60,000 nt of DNA, from assembly GCA_014529385.2 (NCBI GenBank), contig CM043955.1, positions 140,126,206-140,186,205 of the forward strand. The letters run 5' to 3'. Shown here piece by piece: positions 51,724 through 60,000 of the stretch. Position 1 is the stretch's first letter. The number at the start of each line of letters is the position of its first letter. The position numbers were made by a program, and so were the translations under genes. Source of the stretch: Adiantum capillus-veneris. Taxonomy: Eukaryota > Streptophyta > Polypodiopsida > Polypodiales > Pteridaceae. The notes beneath the pieces were generated by a model. That model was given only the letters and a program-made list of their open reading frames with translations, was not told where the DNA came from and did not search any database.

Positions 51724-52787
51724 AAGTGCTTCTCGTTAAGCTTTGAAAGCATTGTTCTCCTTTGCACACCATGTATACCTAATTTATTTCTTTGTTAGAT
51801 CATGTAATGGTCCCTCGATTTGTGAGAACTTTTCTCTAAAGCGTCTATAGTATGCACACTTACCTATAAAGCTTTATAGGTATGCACACATACCTATAAA
51901 GCTTCTTAGTTCTTGTAGATTCCTGGATTAGGCCATCCTTTTATTACCCCTAGCTTTGATGGATCCATTTGGATGCCATCTTGAGAGATAATGTGACCTA
52001 AATACTGAATCTCTTGTAAGAAAAACTCACGTTTTTCTTTCGATTAATATAGAGTTTATTCTCTCATAAGGCTTGAAATATTACGTGGACGTGTTGCTTT
52101 TGTTCGTCTAGTGAATTAGAGTAGATGATTATATCATCAAAGAACACTCCAGTAAAGGTTCGGTGAATAGCTTCTCCATCAAGCGGTTAAATGTGACCTG
52201 TGCATTGGTCAAGCCAAAAGGCATGACAATGTATTCGTAATAAAGACCAAACGTAGTGCAAAATGCGGTCTTTAGAATGTCTTGATCAACTATCCTTATT
52301 TGATGGTAGCCACTTTTTAGGTCAATCCTACTGAAGTAGGTTGACCCTTGTAGCTTATCAAATAGGTCTTCTACCTGTGGAACGAGAAACCTATTCTTGA
52401 TAGTGATCCTATTTAGTGCTCTATAGTCGACACACATACGATATGTGCCGTCTTTCTTTTGCATTAATAACACTAACAAAATGGAGATGAGCTAGGCCTA
52501 ACCATTCGCTTCTCAACTAACTCATGCACTTCCCGCATAATCTCCTCTTGTTGATCTTGAGAAACTCTATAAGGAGGTTTATTAGGTGGTGAATTTCCTG
52601 GAAGAATTTTGATTGCAAGGTCATCATTGCCTCGTTTAGGAGGTAGTTCACAATGGATGTCATCAATAAAAACATCTTGAAATCCCTTGAGAAAATTGGA
52701 TAAATCTAATTCCTTGTGATTGTTTATATTTTCTTTTGCTAAAGCATTAGGTTCATTTTGAGAATCTTTAATAAAAATCATGTACAT
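51724..52787 (-). pseudogene. Gypsy-C reverse transcriptase
   Basis: 52787-52473 is the N-terminal approach (LSNFLKGFQDVF, NKPPYRVS, LVEKRMVRPSSSPF). 52479-52129 covers palm motifs (KKDGTYRMCVDYRALN, YFSRIDLKSGYHQI, YIVMPFGLTNA). The FFDD catalytic box lies just beyond in another frame (~52145-52120), then connection motifs in broken frames to 51724. A local inverted duplication sits at 51861-51882. Confidence 0.85.
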
Positions 52788-52959
52788 GGAATAGAGCTCT
52801 TTATTGACTTATCGAAAGCTTGTGTATGTACAATGGGTATGGTGTTACCCAACTTCTTATCATCTATGTACATATATTTTTCCTTGAACCTAAGCTAGAT
52901 TTGCCTTTCAGGGAATTTAACATTGGCAGCCATGCGATCAAACCATGGTGCCCTTAGGA

Positions 52960-53259
52960 TTACATCCACGTTCTTGAGAGGAGAGATAAATAAGTCCTCC
53001 TTGTCCACATATGGAGCCTCAATTTCCCAATTAAGGGAGTGACTGAGGCTTCTTGCCCCTTGAAAGCACCATCGGCAAGTAGGACATCTCCCATCTCATA
53101 GGCTTGGATGCCTAGCTTGGTGGCCAACTCTGTGGATTTGAAATTGTGAGTAGAACCAAGGTCAAAGAGAATAAAAGCATCATGTTCTCTTACCTTTCCC
53201 CAAGCACGGCATAGAGGAGACCCTTTGTGGTGAGCATCCTCTTCTTGGATTTCAACCAA
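52960..53259 (-). pseudogene. Gypsy-C protease
   Basis: AFILFDLGSTHNFKS is the retropepsin active-site strand, with Leu where Ser/Thr is expected (D-L-G-S). KLGIQAYEMGDVLLADG follows as in chromovirus proteases. The C-terminal half is lost in another frame, and the link to RT (52788-52959) is not readable as one frame. Confidence 0.7.
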
Positions 53260-53900
53260 GGTAGCTCTAGGAGGCTCATTTTGTGTATTCTTGTGGGGAC
53301 AAGCATGATAGGCATGCCCTTGCTCCCCGCACTTGAAACAACGGTTATCTTTACGATAATGCTCTAGCTCTTCAAGAGAGAGAGTTAATTTTTGCCTTTA
53401 TAAACTTCCTTCTCCTTAGCTTTGTCGTTGTTGGTGTTGCCTTTAGGAGACTTTTGGACAGTGTCCTTCCCCTTAGGCTCGTTATTATGGTCCTTGTTCT
53501 CAGTGGGCTTAAGATTTCTCTTAGCCCCTTATTCGAAATTGATTCATGAAGCCACCACGGTATGGTGTATGACCGCAGATATGGTGTGTGGCCTTTGGGA
53601 GTTGACATACTCCGCCATATCTTCACTTAGACCCGCAAAAATTGTTGTTTTTGCTCTCCAAAATCCATATTTTTGAAGATAGTGTCTTTGAGATGTACGT
53701 CCCCAAACTTGTCTACATATTTGTGAATAGATTTGTAGGGAGAGAGCTTCAAGCTTTGCCATTCCGTGAGTACTTTGTCTTTGGCATCGATAGCCAAAAA
53801 CTGCTTCATGATGGAAGCTCTTAAACCTTTCCATGTTCGTGGAACTTCATCGTTTTCCCGTAGGCTAGACCACCATTGCCTCGTAGACTTTTGAAATGCA
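53260..53900 (-). pseudogene. Gypsy-C gag core and zinc knuckle
   Basis: Overlapping frames give VLTEWQSLKLSPYKSIHKY, DFGEQKQQF and GLSEDMAEYVNSQRPHTI, the gag core with its usual W-x2-L pattern, then CFKCGEQGHAYHAC near 53290-53345, a zinc knuckle. Frame changes occur at ~53625, ~53550 and ~53395. Confidence 0.75.
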
Positions 53901-53903
53901 TAG

Positions 53904-54804
53904 CTACATGGTGTAGCTTAGAGGACTTTGTGAAGCCCTCATCTCCAAATGCCGGATCAAATTGTTGAATGAAGACCAAGACTTTGTCGGTAGCACCAAA
54001 GGTGCCATCGTAGGTAAGGAAAGAGACGTTCTTTCCTCCCTCTTTGAACTTTTTGATCTTGGACGACCTCTTTCATGTGGCATAGGATTTTTTGTGGCTC
54101 TTCTTTTTGGTGGTTTGAAAGCTGCACCATCACTTTCTTCAGAAGAGGAAGAATTTGAGGAGGATGGAGAAGAGGGTGACCTTTCTCGCCTTTTTCTTCC
54201 CTTGTTGCTCCTTGTCTGCACCATCACTTTCTTCATAAGAGAAAGAGGATGAAGAAGATGGAGAAGGGGGTGACCTCTTTCTCGCCTTTTTCTTCTCTTG
54301 TTTTTTGTCATCCCTCTTTGAATTATGGTGTGGAGAAGTGTGTGATGGTCTTCTCCGTTTACGAGGTGTTGAGCGTTTTTCCCGCCGTCTTCGTAGAGCC
54401 ATCTCCATCAAGGTGGCAGGAGACTCACTTCTTTCTCATTCTTTCGGTGGGGGCTCTACCATTGAAACTTGAGTTCTCCTTTGGGAAGGAGATGTATCGT
54501 CAAGTAGTAGATTTTTGAGCCCTTTGTACGGATCCTCTTCCTCTTCCGTTATCGGAGAGAGGCCTCTTTTGGAAGTCTCACAAGGAGGCTTCCTAGGTAC
54601 TCTCTCTTCTTGGTGGGGAGTTTGGAGAATCCCATGAGAACGTAGCTGCCGTTGCACTTCACTTTGGAGGGATGGATTGCCCATGGCTTGTTGAAGCCTA
54701 GAAACAAGGTGAATAACAAACATAGGGGCATCATTAGTAGCTTGTTCATTAGCAAAATCAAAGCTATCAACATTAATTTCACTCTCTTTACTATTGTCAG
54801 CCAT
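53904..54804 (-). pseudogene. Gypsy-C gag N-terminal part with Arg/Ser-rich duplication
   Basis: 54804-54436 starts MADNSKESEINVDSF and ends before a basic segment. 54411-53904 is rich in Lys/Arg and Ser (KKARKRSPPSPSSSSS; RERSPSSPSSSNSSSSEE). An imperfect 94-bp duplication (TGCACCATCACTTTC at 54123 and 54217) creates two similar Ser-rich, acid-ended blocks in different frames. Such a segment could act as an RNA-binding or nuclear-localisation region. Confidence 0.6.
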
Positions 54805-55203
54805 TCTAAAAACATTAAGGTGTAAATTGTTTAGGTGTACTTTGGCACTTCAAGCCCTAGTTGCTACTCGTCTTAACCCCTTTAGAAAAGCACTCAAGCT
54901 CCTGTACCCATGGCTCGAATACCATTGCAAGGAATAAGTAGAAGAGAGGGTCTTTCACCACCAAAATAGTACCGGCTCCTGTCAAGCTTCTACTAGCTCA
55001 ATAGTGGTTAAGCCGTAGGCAAGCCCCGTAGGACTCTACTATTAAGACCATAGCTCTCGACGGTGATGCCCCGTTATCTGCACGAAGTAGGCACACTACA
55101 AGGCTAAAAAATCCCTATTCTACTTATTCAATTGGAATTAATAATACCAACCATTTATAGTCAGCTCGAGGACCTCTCTTCTTGAGAAAGAAAAGAGAAA
55201 CCT
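54805..55203 (-). other. Gypsy-C leader
   Basis: About 400 bp without an ORF. It includes a second Met-type primer-like sequence (TGGTATTCGAGCCATGG in element sense, ~54908-54924), but the one abutting the LTR end is the better candidate. Confidence 0.6.
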
Positions 55204-55219
55204 TGTGCTTTGATACCAA
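55204..55219 (-). other. Gypsy-C primer-binding site (tRNA-Met type)
   Basis: In element sense TTGGTATCAAAGCACA directly follows the LTR end ATGTTACA. It differs from the canonical TGGTATCAGAGC at one base. Confidence 0.8.
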
Positions 55220-56371
55220 TGTAACATTTAATGGTCTAGTAACTTGTGTGTAGTGGAAAATAACATAGACATAGTGAGCATTTCATTATTAGAATAGCTT
55301 CCTAATGAGCAAAGCAAGAGTGCTTGGATGGAGAGAGCAACAAAAAGCATAACACCTAGTTAGATAGGCATGAACAATACTTCAAAAAGAGAGAAAATTA
55401 AGCTATTGACAACAATTGAGGACTGGATTTACAAGGAGCCGGGGTCCCCCCTCCAAAAGGCTTTGTATTATAGGTTTCCCCCATCAAGAAAGACATTTTA
55501 CAATACAATTCTTTGTGTTCCTTCAATAACTAGCTAGTGCAATGAAGATGGAAGCTTCAAGCACTAAGCAAAACACTTATAAAACACAGCATCAATTCCC
55601 TCAGGGTCTCAGACGCAAGACCTCACACACCTTCGAAGATGGTGAGAGCTAGCGGGGTATGAGAGTAGATGGAGAGGAAGAAGGATTATTCTTACAAGAA
55701 AGAAGTATGTCTCCTCACATAATCACTCTTAATAGCTTAGCATAGATTAGTAATTAGCATGGTAGAGGAGATGAGCATGCATTGGAGCTTGGCTCTTGGA
55801 TTTGCATCACAAAGCTAAGAGTTGTTGGTGTAGGCCTTTCTTCTCACAAGCTTGGAGTAGATGATGAGCTTTCCATTAAAGCTTGAGAAGGAGATAATCT
55901 TCTTTACTCCACACATGAGATTGTGTGAGTGTGTGTGTGATAATGCATTGCAAAAATCAGCCCCCTCTCTCTCTTGGTCGACCCGTCTTGCTGATTGCAC
56001 ATGCTGGCATCCTATTGGACCCTGCAAAGCTTATCCAATGATAATTAAGAAGCATAAGTGATAGCCTTGTGACATGTGTCCCCCTTTCCCCTTTTGTGAG
56101 AGCTTTAGGTATTTAAATAATTCAATTTATCTCTCATTGGACCCCTTAGTCTTCTGGCCAATAGGAATCAGGCAAGCCATTGGGCTGTTGAATGCTCATT
56201 GGACCCCTTGGGAGACTGTCTAATAGCCTTCTAGAGAGCTTAATTTCTATTGGTTCTTTTATCAAGTGTTTTTTAAATTAATTAAACTAGATTTAATCTA
56301 GCCTAATTCTCTTTGGTCCACCTCTATGGCCATCCAATAGGATTTGAATGCACCTCGGGGGCAACTGGGCT
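55220..56371 (-). repeat. Gypsy-C 5' LTR (right end uncertain)
   Basis: The 3' end of the LTR is fixed by the primer site. Similarity to the 3' LTR fragment stops at 56370. The bases beyond (TTGACATGTGTCC...) echo LTR words, so the LTR may extend to a TGACA near 56715. Numerous CCAAT/ATTGG words cluster at 56000-56340. Confidence 0.65.
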
Positions 56372-56444
56372 AGGGAGTTGACATGTGTCCACTATGCCCT
56401 TTGTGTAAAGGGAGCTTGCAAGCTTGCTCCCTCAAGGATAGGGA

Positions 56445-56472
56445 TGTGGGAAGACTTTTGAGTCTTCCCACA
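56445..56472. repeat. Perfect hairpin (12-bp arms, TTTG loop)
   Basis: TGTGGGAAGACT, loop TTTG, then the exact reverse complement. The two palindromic words AGCTTGCAAGCT and GCAAGCTTGC overlap 20-35 bp upstream. Confidence 0.95.
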
Positions 56473-56988
56473 AGCATCCAATATTCCCTAAGTTTTGACC
56501 ATTGGACATACCTTTGAATTTTGGAACCTTAGCACATTGCTCTTTTGCAGATGGCCCCCCTTTGGATCCCTATTTTCCCTCCTTTGGATCCCTAATGTGA
56601 CCGGTCTGCTAGCCTAACCAATATTCTAGCCTTTTCTCCCATGGTACTTCCCCATATTAAATGATTAGTTTAACATGAGAAAATCAATTAGGAGAATTAG
56701 ATATTAGTTATTATGACACATATAAACTACTCTCTCTCACTTTGATCTCATTAAAGGAGGCACTTTTCTGCCCCCCTACCAGAAAAGCAGATTTTTCACA
56801 TTCTCTCATTGCATTCTTTCTCTACAATTCTCTCTTTTTATTTCCCCCCTTTTATCTCTTGTCACTTTTTCTCCGAATCATTAAGAAACATTCTTTGCTG
56901 CCTCTTTTTGACAGGGTGCAGATCGTCCAAGGTTGCAGATCCGCCCTCTCTCCCACTCTCTCTTCCTTTATTGTCTTTCTATCTCCCA

Positions 56989-56992
<4 letters not shown>

Positions 56993-57041
<49 letters not shown>
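56993..57041. repeat. (CT)n microsatellite followed by a C run
   Basis: About 24 CT repeats followed by ten C. The surrounding ~250 bp are pyrimidine-rich. Confidence 0.95.
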
Positions 57042-57043
<2 letters not shown>

Positions 57044-57989
57044 CCCCCCCTCTCATGCTTCTTCCACTCCAGCTCCAGCTGAGAGCATGGAAAACTCCAT
57101 TACCTCTTTGTGCAGTAGCATTTCTCTCTCTACACTCATGATCAAAAATTTGAATTCAAAGGAGATTGAGCTACACTCCCTCTCTTTCTTCCCTCCACAA
57201 CATAATGCTTTTCTCCTATCTCTGAGTACTCCCCACTTCTCTCCTCCATAGCCAGCTTCACCTGCTTGTAGTAGTCACCATTACACATTCTCTCTCTAAT
57301 TTGCTTGATTAGCTAACACAAATGTCATTCAATCCCCTACCACTGCAAGACATTACTAACAAGACTAAACAATATCAATTAAAGGCTAATTTAGAGTAGG
57401 AGTACACTACTGTGTGACTTGGCACATCTAATCCCAATGCTGGAGATCACCTACGGGACCTTGGGTGAAAGACAATCAACTTATGGGTTGATGACCATAT
57501 TTACCCTAGAAATCCAATGACCAATGCATCACCGCTCTTTTGTAATGTTACTGAGCTACTGTGTTTTATTGGAGATGGGAGAGATGGATTGTTTGGCTCC
57601 TGCTAGAGATTATATTTAGCTTTTGTCAATAAAAGGGAAGCAAGAAAACATCTCTGTGCTGCCTATTCAACATTTCAAGAGAAGTACGTGAAAGACATTC
57701 AACAAGTCAGAGAGGAAGCAAACGAGAAGACGAAGTAACTACATGACGAGATGTCAAAGCTAAATAAAAAATCAGAGCATAAAAAAATGGAGCAAGAGCT
57801 CCATCTGGACAATGATCTTTAGCTACAACACACTGCGCATAATATGCATCGGCGAATCGATTGTCTCACACACATTCCATTGGGCTACCACATTCGTAAG
57901 CGCAAGATATATGCAATGTCTATTCTATCTTCAAGCGGTGGAGCTCGAAAGAAACGCATCCATCAAATTTGATAGGAATACAAATGCAA

Positions 57990-60000
57990 CCTTCTAATTC
58001 TTACATTTTTTGCAGGTTGCTGTAATATTATTTCAATATGTACGAAGTTGGCTCTGATGAGGACGGGAATCGATTTCGATGCTCAAACGATTGGACATAC
58101 TCTGCTACAACATATTATCAATCCAAAGGAGTTGGTGGAGCTATTGGATGATCCATCCAATGCTGTCGTTGCTAATGTTTTGCGCTAGAAGTATTTTAGT
58201 GAGCTAAAGAGCATGGTGTCGCCTCAGAAGATGATGGAGGTGTGTGACAACAAAGGAATAAGTTTCAAGGCCTACGAAGCTTTGTATAGAATTGTCACAC
58301 TAGGTCACATAGCAAAAGGTTTGTTTAAGTTGATGCCAATACCTATAGTGTCAGTGTTGCAAAAAGGTGCGCCAATAATGAAGTTTCAATCTTGTTGGGT
58401 GGATTTCAATATGTGGAGGATGCCTTGCCATTAAAAGAGAGAAAACCTTCGGTTACAACGAGCTCAATAATGTCTATGTTGACTTGTTGAAGCTCGAGGA
58501 GTCAATGATCAGATTTTATGGGCTGACACCACATGAAGAGTGTGATGGCAAAGTTATATTTGTGATGAAGCTTGATGAGTGCCAGATTATCAAAGGTCAA
58601 CGATTCAAAAGGTTAAGCGTTATGCTTATGAACAAAGCCTTGGTGGGCGCCAATGTTGAAAATGCCAATGAGAAGGGAAACACCTGTTTAAGTTTTCAAT
58701 CAGAGAAGAATATTTGGTGGATGGCAACTTTTCATCTCCCACACGAGACACATGAGTCCCTCAAATGGTATTTTAATCACACCCCAATCATTGATGTCAT
58801 TTGGAAACAACAAGAAGGACAACGATTGCATGTTTCAGGTCTTGGTATGTTCCAAGTGGAGTGGCATTTGGCAGGAGACTTGAAAACTCTCAAGTGTGTT
58901 AGGGTGCAAGCAAGGTGCAATCACCCTCTTTCCATGCATTTATCGATGCCATAGTAAAGTCTCATTAGGAATTGAGGGCAAGGGTTCAAAGGCCAGCAAG
59001 TCAAAGGGTGGTAAGGGTAAGGGTGGCAAAGCTACAATCAACTCTGCAAAAGGTGTGTCCACTACACAAACAGTGGGTAAAGCACTACAACAATGGTTTC
59101 TAGGTATCCTAAGTTGTAACCAGAGTGTACCGCCTAATCGAGACATGTACAATTCAAATTGGGATCCTATTCTACCGATTTCTCTGATAAATGTGCATGT
59201 GTGCACTCTTCATGCCCGTCTATAAATTCTTGACAAGTTGCTTATGCTCCATATTAATTATGCTTGGAATATGGAGCCTGCAAAAAGAAGCGAAGAGTGT
59301 ATAAGAGAACTCGAATCTATTCTATCAAGTGTTGGCCTACATGGGGGTGCCGTACAGTTATTAAAGGACAAGAAGGCATCTAGAAGTACATAGGATCGTC
59401 CTAATAAAATATGTATGGGTGGTAGTAAAGCTAGGCATTTGCTTTCAAAATATTATGACTCCCAAAGTCCCAATGAATTTCAATTGTGGAAAAAGGTGTG
59501 TGACATTACCACCTATAGAGGTAACGAAGCAGCCCTAGGAATTAAGCATGCTCGTGTATGGCAGTTTGTAGATGATATTTTTAGTTTTCTTGAAAAGGCA
59601 AAGCTAACCTGTGCTAAGATATCCACCTTAAAGTTTGTAATCAATAGTTTCACAACAAAAATGGTGGATGCCTGGGGGGAGACACACATAACACATTACA
59701 TGGTGGGTTGAACACTTTGTCTTTGTAGTAAAAAAACATCAGTGTTTGAACTCACATTCTTTTTGCTCATAGCTCATTTTTTCTCGATACATTTGGTTCA
59801 TTGGGCACCGGGAGCACCCAAGGAATGGAGTGCTTACACTATCAAGCAAAAGCAGTGTATTTTAAAAATACACGGCATGAAGGTGGGAGGAAAAAGAGCA
59901 ATGCCCTACATGAAATGTTCAATTGGTTCTACAGAGTTTTAGCTGGGAGAGAAAGGAAGAAGACTAGAGTGCAAAGAAGTTTGAAATGCAGAATAGAAAA
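57990..60000 (+). pseudogene. Unrecognised protein relic, probably transposon-derived
   Basis: Plus-strand pieces at ~58050-58434, 58484-58954, 59415-59711 and 59742-59942 read in order. Recognisable segments are FSELKSMVSPQKMMEV and YEALYRIV, FVMKLDECQIIKGQRF, EKNIWWMATFHLP, MFQVEWHLAGDLKTLKC, KVCDITTYRGNEAALGIKH, VWQFVDDIFSFL and AWGETHITHYM. The order of conserved acidic positions and the EWHLAGDLKTLKC block remind me of large uncharacterised plant and animal proteins thought to derive from DNA transposons, but I cannot name the family. Stops, frameshifts or unspliced introns separate the pieces. It runs off the window end. Confidence 0.45.

Larger units (their letters stand above)
49675..56371 (-). 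mobile_element. Gypsy-C: decayed chromovirus-type Ty3/gypsy element
   Basis: Minus-strand order: 5' LTR (55220 to at least 56371), tRNA-Met primer site, gag, protease, RT, RNase H, integrase, truncated 3' LTR. Every domain is broken by frameshifts, stops or small duplications. The integrase tail carries the IHNDFHVSLLKPYKG motif typical of plant chromoviruses, but pol ends there and no chromodomain is left. Confidence 0.85.
56372..57989. other. Hairpin- and CT-rich spacer
   Basis: Contains overlapping palindromes at 56410-56431, a 12-bp-arm hairpin at 56445-56472 and a long CT tract. A plus-strand frame across the CT tract is a repeat artefact. The 57400-57980 part reads as degenerate, lysine-rich coding-like fragments with many stops; it could be the 5' part of the relic that follows. 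Confidence 0.5.

Noticed and set aside
54908-54924. TGGTATTCGAGCCATGG as the Gypsy-C primer-binding site
   Set aside because: The match at 55204-55219 abuts a proper LTR terminus; this one has none next to it.
56742-57251. 169-codon plus-strand frame
   Set aside because: It depends on a (CT)n tract and surrounding pyrimidine-rich sequence; no domain.

Overview
The window is a nest of plant retrotransposons with no recognisable intact host gene, tRNA or rRNA gene. Tnt1-type Ty1/copia elements, several Ty3/gypsy families primed by tRNA-Asp-like or tRNA-Met-like sites, a LINE relic and long CT/GA/GT microsatellites point to a vascular plant with a large genome. A fern, lycophyte or gymnosperm would fit; the sequence alone does not settle it.

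Left part (1-10160). The 3' end of a copia element (family A, 192-bp LTR) is followed by a heavily deleted copia relic (family B) that ends in its own LTR near 2588. About 3 kb of AT-rich sequence follows without recognisable content. Next come a broken minus-strand zinc-finger protein relic (5959-8178), a dense CT/GA/GT microsatellite cluster, and the 5' half of a LINE (ORF1 and endonuclease).

Central nest (10163-49672, minus strand). A decayed gypsy element (Gypsy-B) has gag, RT, RNase H and integrase relics at 10163-12484, and its gag start, leader, primer-binding site and 5' LTR at 46611-49672. A second, very large gypsy element (Gypsy-1, 12485-46605) sits inside the Gypsy-B gag. It has a perfect 5-bp target duplication (GTAGG), and the gag reading frame continues from one side to the other. 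Gypsy-1 itself carries a copia family A element in its 3' LTR (12650-17481, duplication CAAGC) and a chromovirus-like element with ~3.4-kb LTRs in its pol (Gypsy-D, 28511-39079, duplication ATGCA). Without these two insertions Gypsy-1 is about 18.7 kb.

Gypsy-1 is the most interesting object. Reading along its minus-strand transcript the order is: 5' LTR, tRNA-Asp-like primer site, a leader with regularly spaced palindromes, gag, retropepsin, RT, RNase H, integrase, a second retropepsin-like domain, a second block of the same palindromes, a long coiled-coil extra ORF (ORF X), polypurine tract, 3' LTR. The palindromes (arm GTAAATAATCG plus its reverse complement) recur every ~283-293 bp. One block lies upstream of gag and the other immediately upstream of ORF X. 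All coding parts except the last 492 codons of ORF X are broken.

Right part (49673-60000). A decayed chromovirus-type gypsy (Gypsy-C, minus strand, tRNA-Met primer site at ~55205) is followed by hairpin-forming and CT-rich sequence. A plus-strand relic of an unrecognised, probably transposon-derived protein runs off the window end.
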